64,000 bases of DNA from JACVRN01 sp036403815 (GCA_036403815.1 DASWQH010000078.1:1-64000); one strand, 5' to 3'. Shown: positions 35,845 through 44,157, counted from the stretch's first letter. Program-made: numbers and translations. The notes: generated by a model from the sequence alone, not told the origin.

Positions 35845-37599
35845 TTGTTGGCTCGATTAACTCTGTGCTCCTGTGATTACAACCCGGTGCCTTCCCAATC
35901 GCTAGAACAACTCTTAGTCCGGCTTGAAGAATTGAAACGCCCCGGTGGCGCGAGCGAGTTTGCGCGTCTGCGTAAAGTAATGGCGCAGCTTGGGCGTCGA
36001 AAGTTCTATGACGCGGACGCGCTCATACGCTTTCATGAGAGCCTGCTTTTCATGCGTGCTTATCCGCAGAGCGCGGCGCACCTGCGCGAGACGGAACGTC
36101 TTCTCTCTTCCTTCAAAAAACGTGTGGACGAGTTGCGTGAGACTGGCGCGGACATGTCGCCTTTTTCGGAGCCGGATGTGTCGGGCGTCGTCGGCACGTC
36201 CTTCTCTGCTCTCTTCAGCTACGAGGTTACGAGAGAGATTGCGCGGCTCTTTCCTTCACAGACCTCTATTGATTGGGAGGGCTATGAAGAGTATGAGCGC
36301 TTCGCATCGGTTGCTTCAACGTTTCTGCCTCTGATAGAAGAGAACGCTTACGTGGAGCCTCGCTTTCCCTTTCTCAAATGGCTTCGTGCGGCGCGAAGGC
36401 CGGGAGAAAGAGAGCTTGCTTGGCTCATCGAGCGCTTCGAGCAGTTAGAGGTTTCGGAAAAAGATAAAGCGTCTCTCTTCATTTCTCTCAAGCTGTGGCT
36501 TCACTGGGAATTTCGTAACGACAAGCGCTCGCGCACGAAGATGAAGCGGAAGGTGCGAAAGATTTTCTATCACGATGCCCCGTTGATACACAGGCGTGAC
36601 ATCTCGCTTGAGCGCGAATTGGAAGCGCCGCCTATGCCTGTCACGAAACTCGCGCGCGACGAGGGGCAGGCGCTTCTGGACATGGGGCGGGCAACGATGG
36701 CTGCGCGTTACAGGGAGCTGCACGGGTTTACTTACGGAGATGCGCGCAGCGTCATATGCGCCGATGTAGGGCGCGGGATGGAGTTTTTCGCGTGGGGTGT
36801 TTCGGCTGAGCATCGCTTGCCGACGCTAGGCTACACGGCTGCGCTCATCCTCAAGAACGGCGTGCCGCATGGTTATTCCGAAGCGCTCTCGCTGTTTGAG
36901 CGAGCAGAAACCGGCCTGAATCTCTTTTACACTTTCCGCGACGGCGAGTCGGCGTGGATTTACGCTCGCATGCTCAAACTCTTTCGACAGCTTCTGGGCG
37001 TGACGGTCTTCTCGATTGACCCTTACCAGTTGGGTTTTCACAACGAGGAGGGAATAGAGTCTGGCTCGTTCTGGTTCTATCGCAAGCTGGGCTTTCGTCC
37101 CACCGAGCCGGAGCTTTCAAGGCTGGTCTTGTCCGAAGAGGGACGTATAGCGCGACGCAGCGGCTACCGCACTTCTGCAAACACTCTGCGAAGGCTGGCG
37201 GGCGGGCACATGCTTTACGAGCACGACAGCTCCGGCGAGCATAGTTGGAATCGCTTTCACATGCGCAATCTGGGGCTGGCCGTCCAGCGCCGCATGGGCG
37301 AGCGCTTCGGCGGCGATGCGCAAAGATTGCGTGCGGCGTCTGTGCGCGAAGTTGCGCGTGTACTAAACGTGCGGCCTGATGAGTGGAGCGCGTATGAACA
37401 ACGCGCCTTCGGTGACTGGTCGTTGCTGCTGGCACTCATCCCAGACCTCTCGCGCTGGAGCGATGATGAAAAGGGCGCTCTGGTCAAGGTCATGCAGGCC
37501 AAGGCTGGAGCGCAAGAGACTCTTTATGTGCGGCTCTTGCAGAAGCAAAGCAGATTGCGCTCGGAGATAATCAGGCTTGGCTCAAAAAGCAGAGGTTAG
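35845..37599 (+). CDS. Large protein of unknown function with a GNAT-like segment
   Basis: The protein has up to 584 residues. The start is uncertain: TTG at 35845 or GTG at 35887, both without clear Shine-Dalgarno. It is soluble with no signal or membrane helix. The N-terminal half is helical (RLEELKRPGGASEFARLRKV). The segment about 395-425 (GIESGSFWFYRKLGFRPTEP) resembles the last helix-strand of a GNAT acetyltransferase, preceded by a long basic and acidic region. The final residues (KSRG) are encoded by a heptad repeat that supplies the stop codon. No enzymatic role can be assigned. Confidence 0.7.
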   Translation: MLARLTLCSCDYNPVPSQSLEQLLVRLEELKRPGGASEFARLRKVMAQLGRRKFYDADALIRFHESLLFMRAYPQSAAHLRETERLLSSFKKRVDELRETGADMSPFSEPDVSGVVGTSFSALFSYEVTREIARLFPSQTSIDWEGYEEYERFASVASTFLPLIEENAYVEPRFPFLKWLRAARRPGERELAWLIERFEQLEVSEKDKASLFISLKLWLHWEFRNDKRSRTKMKRKVRKIFYHDAPLIHRRDISLERELEAPPMPVTKLARDEGQALLDMGRATMAARYRELHGFTYGDARSVICADVGRGMEFFAWGVSAEHRLPTLGYTAALILKNGVPHGYSEALSLFERAETGLNLFYTFRDGESAWIYARMLKLFRQLLGVTVFSIDPYQLGFHNEEGIESGSFWFYRKLGFRPTEPELSRLVLSEEGRIARRSGYRTSANTLRRLAGGHMLYEHDSSGEHSWNRFHMRNLGLAVQRRMGERFGGDAQRLRAASVREVARVLNVRPDEWSAYEQRAFGDWSLLLALIPDLSRWSDDEKGALVKVMQAKAGAQETLYVRLLQKQSRLRSEIIRLGSKSRG

Positions 37600-37663
37600 A
37601 GGTCAGAGGTTAGTAGCTAAATTTCATTTTACTAACCTCTAGCCTCTGACCTCTAACCTCTGC
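37589..37663. repeat. Heptad-word inverted repeat (AGAGGTT type)
   Basis: The left arm (37589-37613) and right arm (37631-37663) share GCAGAGGTTAGAGGTCAGAG and its complement. The right arm has one extra 7-bp word. The left arm encodes the end of the preceding gene. Confidence 0.9.
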
Positions 37664-37715
37664 TTTTTACTTTTGCCTTTCTGTGAGATGCTGGCTTCAG
37701 AAGGAGAGAAACTCT

Positions 37716-38399
37716 ATGCGACGAATGCGGGTTAAATCTTCATCGCTTCCGGCGGTCGCTTTTCTTCTGGTGTTTCTCATGGCTCAGGGCGCAGTCGAGG
37801 CACAGTCCGGCAGGCGCAATCCTAAGGGAAGCCCGTCGCCGCCTGCGCCGCCCACGCAGACGGAACAAGCGCCTCCGACACCGCAAGCAAGAATTCCGGC
37901 GCAGCCTCAAATACCTCTGCTCGTCTTAATTGACGTCTCGCAGAATCTTTATTTTGCGATTCCCCTGCCTGAAAGAGTACAGACGTGGGTGGCAAATCGC
38001 CTGCGCGAATCTTCGGCTCTATCGGTGATGGAAGGCGATGGCGCAAACCGCAGCGAGGCCATCAAGCGAGCCAAGGCTTCAAAAGAAACTTTCGTTATCT
38101 TCCTGCAACTTGAAGAGAGCGCCGCAAGCCCTGTCATCAGCAGGCAGGGTCGCCCCAATCTGGATGATGTGAGAATAGGCTACACCATCTTTGCGCCCGT
38201 CACGGGCAAGGCGCAGTCGTCCGGTGTGTTCTACATGAATCAGGAAAGCTCAATCATTGGCATAGGCCGTGGACGAACATTGCCTGTGTGTTATCCGGGC
38301 GTGCGCGGCAATGATTTATTACTCTTGAAGGGCAGCCTGGAAGTCGCCAGCCGCATCATGTCCGCACTCAATGTCACAGCCCCGCCCGTCTGTCAATAA
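37716..38399 (+). CDS. Exported protein of unknown function
   Basis: The protein has 227 residues. A signal peptide (SSSLPAVAFLLVFLMAQGAV, cleavage near EAQS) is followed by a Pro-rich segment (about 38-65). A soluble domain then contains PLLVLIDVSQNLYFAIPLPE, VANRLRESSALSVMEGDGAN and ETFVIFLQLEE. The pattern of alternating strands and helices resembles a periplasmic alpha/beta domain, but I recognise no family. AGGAGAG precedes ATG 37716. It converges with the methyltransferase gene downstream. Confidence 0.65.
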   Translation: MRRMRVKSSSLPAVAFLLVFLMAQGAVEAQSGRRNPKGSPSPPAPPTQTEQAPPTPQARIPAQPQIPLLVLIDVSQNLYFAIPLPERVQTWVANRLRESSALSVMEGDGANRSEAIKRAKASKETFVIFLQLEESAASPVISRQGRPNLDDVRIGYTIFAPVTGKAQSSGVFYMNQESSIIGIGRGRTLPVCYPGVRGNDLLLLKGSLEVASRIMSALNVTAPPVCQ

Positions 38400-38452
38400 A
38401 ACATCGTAAGGCTGAGCAAGCTCAAGATGCCGAAGGCTTATTTATTTCTCCT

Positions 38453-39622
38453 TCAATCAAGCACGCGTGCGATGATGCATTTCAGGTAGTAAGTCTCAGG
38501 CACGCCGAAAAGAATCGGATGGTCGCTCGCCTGCGCTCTCTTCTCGATTAGTTGTATGCGACGGCGCGCGTCAATCGCCGCATCCCTGACAATCTCCAGA
38601 AACATCTCTTCCGACATGTGATACGAGCAGGTGCAGGTGACGAGGATGCCGCCCGGCTCTAGCATCTTCAGGGCGCGCAGGTTTATCTCCTTGTAGCCGC
38701 GAGAGGCTGCGCGCACGCTCCCGCGATTCTTGGCAAACGCCGGAGGATCCAGCACGATGGTGCCGAAGCGACGCCCTTCCGCTTCCATCTCTCGCAGGGC
38801 ATCGAAGACGTTGGCCTCGCTGAAGGTCACGTTTGCCGCGCCGTTCAAATCCGCGTTTCTCTTCGCGACGGCAACAGCATCAGCGGAAATATCCAGCCCC
38901 AGCACACTCTCGCACGCCGGGGCAAGATGAAGCGCGAACGCGCCGTTGAAGGTGAAGCAATCGAGCGCATGTCCCCAGGCGTGGCGTCGCGCCGCAACAC
39001 GATTCTCCCGTTGATCCAGAAACGAGCCTGTCTTTTGCCCGCCCAGAGGCTGAACACGAAAACGCACGCCGTGCTGCGCTATCTCAAGCTCTTCAGGCGC
39101 TTCGCCGTAGAGCATACCGACTCGAATCTCCAGTCCCTCAAGCTGGCGCACGCGCACGTCATTGCGCTCTATGATGGCGCGTGGCGAGAGTTCTTCCACG
39201 AGCAATTCTACGAGCATCTCCTTGACCTGCTCGGTTCCCTGCGAAAGCGTCTGCAACACGAGCACGTCCGAGTAAAGGTCAACGATGAGAGACGGCAGCA
39301 GGTCGCCTTCCGAATAGACCATGCGATACGCGTTAGTATCCTGACGAAGGCGCTCGCGGCGTCGTACGGCATTTCGCAAGCGCTCGCGCCACCACTCACG
39401 GTCAATCGTCTCATCCCCTGTCGTCAAGATGCGCAGAGAGATTTCCGAGCGGTCGGAGTATAGAGCCTGCCCGACGTTGCGCCCGCGCTCGTCCCGCACG
39501 CTCACAATTGAGCCGCCCGCAGCATCTCTGGTATCGGCCACATCTGACCTGTAAATCCACAGGTGGCCTCCCAGCCGCACGCGCTCCGCCCCGCGTTTTG
39601 TAACGACGACTTCCTGTTGCAT
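38453..39622 (-). CDS. RlmI-like 23S rRNA (cytosine-C5) methyltransferase
   Basis: The protein has 389 residues. An N-terminal PUA-like domain (GHLWIYRSDVADTRDAAGG) is followed by GDLLPSLIVDLY and a Rossmann SAM-binding domain (LDCFTFNGAFALHLA; VLGLDISADAVAVAKRNADL; IVLDPPAFAKNR; LVTCTCSYHM). This is the RlmI/RlmK class that makes m5C in 23S rRNA. The paired catalytic Cys pattern TCTCS fits. It is monocistronic and divergent from the selenoprotein locus across a 420-bp gap. Confidence 0.9.
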   Translation of the reverse strand: MQQEVVVTKRGAERVRLGGHLWIYRSDVADTRDAAGGSIVSVRDERGRNVGQALYSDRSEISLRILTTGDETIDREWWRERLRNAVRRRERLRQDTNAYRMVYSEGDLLPSLIVDLYSDVLVLQTLSQGTEQVKEMLVELLVEELSPRAIIERNDVRVRQLEGLEIRVGMLYGEAPEELEIAQHGVRFRVQPLGGQKTGSFLDQRENRVAARRHAWGHALDCFTFNGAFALHLAPACESVLGLDISADAVAVAKRNADLNGAANVTFSEANVFDALREMEAEGRRFGTIVLDPPAFAKNRGSVRAASRGYKEINLRALKMLEPGGILVTCTCSYHMSEEMFLEIVRDAAIDARRRIQLIEKRAQASDHPILFGVPETYYLKCIIARVLD

Positions 39623-39678
39623 GATTAAAAAGCCTTAGAGGCTGTTTGAAAATTCCTTTTTCAGCCGCGCGAGCGGCA

Positions 39679-39833
39679 ACCAGAAGGTAGCCAGACGTGC
39701 AACGTCTGGTAGTAATAATCAACAAGATGTTTTTGCGCTCTGGAGGAGCGCCCGGATACTTCTCTGCGCGCCTCCGGCGCGGGAAATATTAACGCGCCTG
39801 ATTCCAGACGTTGCACGTCTGGCTACCTTCTGG
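39679..39833. repeat. CCAGACGTTGCACGTCTGG inverted repeat
   Basis: ACCAGAAGGTAGCCAGACGT (39679-39698) running on into GCAACGTCTGGT is complementary to 39803-39833. Each arm contains its own palindrome, CCAGACGT-GCA-ACGTCTGG. It occupies much of the gap between 39623 and 40042, which holds no gene. Confidence 0.8.
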
Positions 39834-40042
39834 CTGCGCCTCCGGCGCAAACATTTGATGAATTTAACACAAAGCGCGCGGGCGTGTGGGCTGCTGCGTT
39901 TTGTGATTCCCTGTAATTTTCTTTCTCTCTTTGTGCCTTTCGGGTAAACGGCTTGAAAACGGCTCATGCGGAGAGTAAGCTGGGCAGCGAAGATTTTCCC
40001 AAACAGTTCTTTGCAAATTTCATTTCAGAAGGAGGACTATCC

Positions 40043-40510
40043 ATGCCTGAAGTTGGAGACATGGCCCCGGACTTCGAGCTTAAAAGCAACCTTGAAAAGG
40101 ATAAGAAGGTGCGGCTCTCGGATTTCCGCGGGGCTAAGAACGTGGTGCTGGCATTTTACCCTCTGGCGTGGACGCCCGTATGAACGGCGCAGATGCCAGC
40201 CTATGAAGCTGATCTGGATCGCTTCGAAGGCTATGATGCTCAGGTCTTGGGCATATCTGTTGACAGCGTCCCGTGCAACGCCGCCTGGGCTAAATCTCTG
40301 GGCGGACTCTCTTACGATCTGTTGAGCGACTTTGAGCCGAAAGGCGAAGTAGCCAGGGCTTACGGAGCCTACCGCGCGGCTGACGGTATTTCGGAACGCG
40401 CGCTCTTCATCGTAGACAAGGACGGTAAGATTGCCTACAAGGACATACACAACATAGGCGATCAACCCGACAACGAAGACCTCTTCGAGGTGCTTCGCAA
40501 GTTGGAATAG
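40043..40510 (+). CDS. Peroxiredoxin selenoprotein (Sec at the peroxidatic position)
   Basis: The frame from ATG 40043 (AAGGAGGA at 40029-40036) to TAG 40510 is interrupted once, by TGA at 40181-40183. Reading TGA as Sec gives 155 residues. The protein is a Bcp/AhpE-type peroxiredoxin: APDFELKS, then FYPLAWTPV-U-TAQMPAYEADL, where Sec47 falls exactly on the peroxidatic Cys of the PxxxTxxC motif. Arg in YGAYRAADGISERA and Cys78 (SVPCNAAW), a possible resolving Cys, are also present. It would reduce H2O2 or organic peroxides. Sec is known in some bacterial peroxiredoxins. The machinery (selA, selB, selC) is not in the window, so decoding is inference. Confidence 0.85.
40197..40211 (+). promoter_or_regulatory. 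Candidate SECIS hairpin of the peroxiredoxin gene
   Basis: CAGC (40197-40200) pairs with GCTG (40208-40211) around the 7-nt loop CTATGAA. The stem begins 13 nt after the UGA, the position where bacterial SECIS elements lie. It is short, so the call is weak alone. Confidence 0.4.
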
Positions 40511-40551
40511 ACCAGAGAGCTACGGGGGCTGTCCCCCTGCTGTAGTTAGAG

Positions 40552-40600
40552 CGGGCTGAACCGTAAAAGCTTTTCAGGAAGCCGCTGACGGTTCAGCCCG
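40552..40600. repeat. Hairpin between the two selenoprotein genes
   Basis: CGGGCTGAACCGT (40552-40564) pairs with ACGGTTCAGCCCG (40588-40600), 13 bp, around a loop of about 23 nt. No T-run follows immediately, so it may be a REP-like element or a weak terminator. Confidence 0.7.
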
Positions 40601-40625
40601 GTTTACTTAATCAGGGATTGTTATC

Positions 40626-41360
40626 ATGGCGATTTCAAGAAAATGCGTGCCGTTCACGCCCTTTGAAGGCGAGCTGAAGCGCGCGACCGTTGCGCTAGTG
40701 ACTGCCGGAGGCGTACATCTCAGAGACCAGGAGCCGTTTAATATCGCAGATGAGTTGGGCGATCTGGGCTATCGTGTCATCCTGCCCGACGTGGACTCTT
40801 CCGACCTGATGGTCACGCACCATCATTACGATCACACGGATGCTGACGAAGACATCAACGTCGTCTTTCCGATTGACATTCTGCGAGAGCTGAAAGCGGA
40901 AGGTCTTATAGGAGACGTGGCGCGCAAGCACATAGGCTACATGGGCTATACCATGCAGCTCAAGGCCATGTACGAAGGCACCGCGCCGCAGATTGCCAAC
41001 GAGATTGACAGAGGCTCGCGCGCAGACGTGGTCGTCCTCACAGGAGGCTGACCGAGCGTCTGCCACCGCACGGTCGTCGCGGTTCAACGTGAGATAGAGA
41101 TGAAAGGTATTCCGACAGTCCTTATCACAGTGAGTCCTGAAGTCTCTGCGCAGATGCGCCCGCCGCGCTCTCTCTACCCAAAGGGCTTCAAAATCGGCAA
41201 CAGCTTAGGGCGACCCGGCATGAAAGACTTGCAGCGCAAAGTCCTGACGGACGCGCTCACGCTTCTGACTGAAAACACCAGGCCGGGACAGGTCTCGACT
41301 ATAGAATATCCAGAATACGGCGAGCAGTACGAGCCGCCACGAGTGAAAGCAGGAGGATAA
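40626..41360 (+). CDS. GrdB/PrdB-family selenoprotein (stand-alone reductase-like subunit)
   Basis: The frame from ATG 40626 to TAA 41360 is interrupted once, by TGA at 41049-41051. Read as Sec it gives 244 residues with Sec142 in VVVLTGG-U-PSVCHRT, a U-x3-C redox-type motif followed by VQREIEMKGIPTVLITVSPE. The N-terminal half has HHHYDHTDADEDINVVFPID and HIGYMGY, matching the family of selenocysteine subunits of glycine/betaine/sarcosine and D-proline reductases. The length fits PrdB rather than full GrdB. No GrdA, GrdE or PrdA partner is present, so the substrate is unknown. It lies 116 bp after the selenoprotein peroxiredoxin. Confidence 0.82.
41065..41083 (+). promoter_or_regulatory. Candidate SECIS hairpin of the GrdB/PrdB-like gene
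   Basis: ACCGC (41065-41069) pairs with GCGGT (41079-41083). Two inner pairs (A70-T77, C71-G76), a bulged C78 and the loop GGTC complete it. The GGUC loop and single-base bulge resemble the E. coli fdhF SECIS. The stem begins 13 nt after UGA, the same spacing as in the peroxiredoxin gene. Confidence 0.6.
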
Positions 41361-41362
41361 AG

Positions 41363-41459
41363 CGGGTGCCGGGTGTCAGGTGCCGGGTGCCGGGGAAAGA
41401 AAATCCAGTTGACTTTCTTCTTACCGGCACCCGGCACCTGACAACCGGCACCCATCACC
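41363..41459. repeat. Heptad-word inverted repeat (GGGTGCC type)
   Basis: The left arm (41363-41395) is GGGTGCC, GGGTGTC, AGGTGCC and GGGTGCC; the right arm (41423-41459) is complementary. It ends about 5 bp before the phosphofructokinase ATG. Confidence 0.9.
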
Positions 41460-41464
41460 CATTT

Positions 41465-42598
41465 ATGAAGACAATCGGGGTTGTGACAGGGGGCGGCGAT
41501 GCGCCGGGGTTGAATGCAGTGCTGCGGGCTGTAGTGAAGACGGCTGTGGGCGAATTCGGGCTGCGGGTAATCGGCATTGAGGATAGCTTCGAGGGCTTGC
41601 TTGATGAAATGCATACGCGCGAGTTGACGCCGCGCGATGTGCGTGGCTTGCTGCCGCGCGGCGGCACAATCTTAGGCGCGCGTAATCGTGGCCGCTTCGT
41701 AGAGCGCACGGAAGACGGGCGCTCCATCATGCCGGAGCACGTCTTCCGCGAGGCTATTAATAATCTTGAGCGGCTAGGAATTGACGGCCTCGTCGTTCTG
41801 GGCGGGGATGGCACGCTCGCCATCGCGGCGGAGTTTGACCGCTTCGGTATTCCCGTCGTAGGCGTTCCCAAGACGATTGATAACGATCTGGCTGCAACGG
41901 AATTAACCTTCGGATTCATGACCGCGCTGGACATTGCGACCGAAGCGCTTGATAGACTCCACACCACAGCCGAATCGCACGACCGCGTGATGATTCTGGA
42001 AGTGATGGGGCGGCATAGCGGCTGGATTGCGCTTCATTCGGGCGTGGCCGGAGGCGCGGATGTCATACTGATTCCAGAGATTCCCTTCGCTATGGAGATG
42101 GTGGCGCAGAAGGTCATAGAGCGCGATAAGTGCGAAGCGCAGTTCTGTATCATCGTCGCTTCCGAAGGAGCGCGGCTTGCGGGCGGCCAGGCTATTTATC
42201 AAGACCAGGGCGGGGCGGATCGTGCGCCACGCCTCGGCGGCATAGCCAACTTCTGCTGCAATGAGCTGGAGCGAATCACGGGCAAAGAGACACGCAGCGT
42301 CGTGCTGGGGCATCTTCAACGCGGTGGCCGCCCGAACGCCTTCGACCGTATGCTGGCGACCAACTTCGGCGCTTGCGCCGTGCGCGCCTTCATGTCCGGA
42401 GAGTATGGCAAGATGGTTGCGCTCCAGGCCGCAGACATCGTGACTGTCCCCCTCGCAGAGGCCATTGCGCAGACCAAGACCGTCCCGCCCGACGGACAGC
42501 TTGTGCGTACCGGGCGCGACACAGGCATCTCTTTCGGCGCACCCGACGAGGCCAAGCATCATGCAACAAGGGATGAGGGCGGCAGCGATGAGGGATGA
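41465..42598 (+). CDS. pfkA: 6-phosphofructokinase, group III-like
   Basis: The protein has 377 residues. It has GVVTGGGDAPGLNAVLRAVV, LVVLGGDGTLAIAAEF, PKTIDNDLAATELTFGF, MILEVMGRHSGWIALHSG and FGACAVRAFMSGEYGKMV. Gly in GGDGT fits ATP use, while Lys in PKTIDND is typical of PPi-dependent and mixed group III enzymes, so ATP is likely but not certain. It phosphorylates fructose 6-phosphate in glycolysis. The last 10 or so residues (TRDEGGSDEG) are encoded by an intergenic heptad repeat. No Shine-Dalgarno is seen; a repeat arm abuts the start. Confidence 0.9.
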   Translation: MKTIGVVTGGGDAPGLNAVLRAVVKTAVGEFGLRVIGIEDSFEGLLDEMHTRELTPRDVRGLLPRGGTILGARNRGRFVERTEDGRSIMPEHVFREAINNLERLGIDGLVVLGGDGTLAIAAEFDRFGIPVVGVPKTIDNDLAATELTFGFMTALDIATEALDRLHTTAESHDRVMILEVMGRHSGWIALHSGVAGGADVILIPEIPFAMEMVAQKVIERDKCEAQFCIIVASEGARLAGGQAIYQDQGGADRAPRLGGIANFCCNELERITGKETRSVVLGHLQRGGRPNAFDRMLATNFGACAVRAFMSGEYGKMVALQAADIVTVPLAEAIAQTKTVPPDGQLVRTGRDTGISFGAPDEAKHHATRDEGGSDEG

Positions 42599-42691
42599 AG
42601 TTTAGACACGCCTAAAGGCGTGATTAAATTAAAAGAATCAAAGCGTAGCTTTGTCCATCCTTTCATCCCTCATCCCTCCGCCCTTATCCCT
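42569..42691. repeat. Heptad-word inverted repeat (GGGATGA type)
   Basis: AAGGGATGAGGGCGGCAGCG (42569-42588) running on into ATGAGGGATGA has a complement at about 42655-42691. A smaller palindrome CACGCCTAAAGGCGTG lies in the loop. The left arm overlaps the end of pfkA. Confidence 0.8.
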
Positions 42692-42775
42692 TAACTCGTC
42701 CTCCTTGCTTTCCAGCGGGTGCGCGGGCATATATAATTTAAGTTTGAATCAAATACCGGCGCGAGCAGGACTGTT

Positions 42776-43288
42776 TTGAGCGCCGGAGGCGGAAGCGGGA
42801 ATCGAAAGTTGACACAAGACATCAAAGATCGTTTGCGTAATGAGTTGGAAGAGCTTGAGACTGAGCTGCGGATTCATCTACCGAAGGAGATCAAGCGCGC
42901 TCTGGAATTCGGCGACCTGCGCGAGAACGCGGAGTACCGCGCCGCGCTCGATCGTCAGAATGTAGTCAAAGCCAGAATCGCGCAGCTTCGCCAGCGCTTG
43001 AGCGAAATCTCCTCGATTGATAAATCGCGTGTGCCGCACGACCGTGTCGCCTACGGCTCGACCGTCGTGCTCTACGATGCGGAGCGCGAAGAGGAAGTAA
43101 CCTATCGTCTAGTCACGGCTGAAGAGAGCGACCCGCAGGGGGGCTTAATCTCCACGACCTCGCCGGTGGGGCGCAGTCTCATGGGCAAAGAAGAGGGCGA
43201 CGAAGTGCTGGTGCGTACCCCTGCGGGCGCGCGCAATTTCGAGATTAGAAGCTTGAAGACGATTCACGACGAGCCGGATACGGAATAG
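42776..43288 (+). CDS. greA: Transcription elongation factor GreA/GreB family
   Basis: The protein has about 170 residues. The N-terminal coiled coil (LRNELEELETELRIHLPKEI, ALEFGDLRENAEYRAALDRQ, with the acidic DLREN tip) enters the RNA polymerase secondary channel to stimulate transcript cleavage. The C-terminal FKBP-like domain shows GSTVVLYDAEREEEVTYRLV and SPVGRSLMGKEEGDEVLV. The start is uncertain: TTG at 42776 or TTG at 42809, since no ATG is available. Confidence 0.9.
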   Translation: MSAGGGSGNRKLTQDIKDRLRNELEELETELRIHLPKEIKRALEFGDLRENAEYRAALDRQNVVKARIAQLRQRLSEISSIDKSRVPHDRVAYGSTVVLYDAEREEEVTYRLVTAEESDPQGGLISTTSPVGRSLMGKEEGDEVLVRTPAGARNFEIRSLKTIHDEPDTE

Positions 43289-43443
43289 CGTTGAAAGATA
43301 ATTATTTGAGGACTGGTTGATTCGCCACATTGAATAGTTATCCTTGACAACATATTTGGCGCGTCCCTATGATGCGCTGTTTGGAAAGACGAGCGATTTA
43401 TGCCTGTATTGTCGGCATTGGCTTAGAGGAGAAGGTCTAGAAG

Positions 43444-44157
43444 GTGTTTGGAGCGAGTATAGGGCGGGGCGCGCAACGCATCATCAATGCGATGGTGCGC
43501 GGGCTGGCCTACGGGCATATCAATCCGAATATACTGACGGTCATAGGCGTCTCCATCAACGTCGGCTGCGGCCTGCTGTTCGGTTTCGGCCACTTTTTCT
43601 GGGCTGGCATCATCCTGATTGTCGCCAATCTCTTCGACATGCTGGACGGGCAGGTGGCGCGACTCACCGGACGCGTGACGAGCTTCGGCGGATTTCTGGA
43701 TTCCTCGCTAGACCGCCTCTCGGACATGGTAGTCTTTCTGGGCTTAATGGTCTTTTACGCGCGCGACACGCAATTTCACTCCACCTTGAACGTCTTTCTG
43801 GCCGGTGCGGCGATGATGGGGTCGGTCATGGTCAGTTACACCAGCGCGCGTGCAGAGAGCCTGATACCGAAGTGCGACGTAGGCTTCTTGCGGCGGCCTG
43901 AAAGAGTCGTGCTCCTTATCATAGGGGCGCTGACCACGCATCCCTCTTCGCAGAACCCCTTTCTTAACCGTATGCCCGCGGTGCTATGGGTTCTGTCAGT
44001 TGGCTCTTACTGGACTTTCGCGCACCGCATGTACCACACGTGGCGCGAAGTAAATCGCGTGGAGGCCGAGCACGCGGCGGCAGCGATTGAGGCGGCCAAG
44101 GCATCTAAAGCTAGCCCGGAGAGACATACTGAGCCGGATTTTGCGCGACAGGGCTAG
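43444..44157 (+). CDS. CDP-alcohol phosphatidyltransferase
   Basis: The protein has 237 residues. The family signature D-x2-DG-x2-AR-x8-G-x3-D-x3-D is complete in DMLDGQVARLTGRVTSFGGF and LDSSLDRLSD. Five to six membrane helices surround it. It transfers a phosphatidyl group from a CDP-lipid to an alcohol at the inner membrane; the alcohol (glycerol phosphate, inositol phosphate or other) cannot be told from sequence. GTG start at 43444 has GAGAAGG upstream. Confidence 0.9.
   Translation: MFGASIGRGAQRIINAMVRGLAYGHINPNILTVIGVSINVGCGLLFGFGHFFWAGIILIVANLFDMLDGQVARLTGRVTSFGGFLDSSLDRLSDMVVFLGLMVFYARDTQFHSTLNVFLAGAAMMGSVMVSYTSARAESLIPKCDVGFLRRPERVVLLIIGALTTHPSSQNPFLNRMPAVLWVLSVGSYWTFAHRMYHTWREVNRVEAEHAAAAIEAAKASKASPERHTEPDFARQG

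Noticed and set aside
40043..40510. Two separate truncated genes or a pseudogene split by a nonsense codon
   Set aside because: The only stop is TGA at the exact catalytic Cys position, the downstream sequence is well conserved, and the neighbouring gene shows the same pattern. Selenocysteine is the better explanation.
43344..43901. Plus-strand ORF overlapping the CDP-alcohol phosphatidyltransferase
   Set aside because: It is an alternative-frame shadow; the 43444-44157 frame carries the complete family signature.
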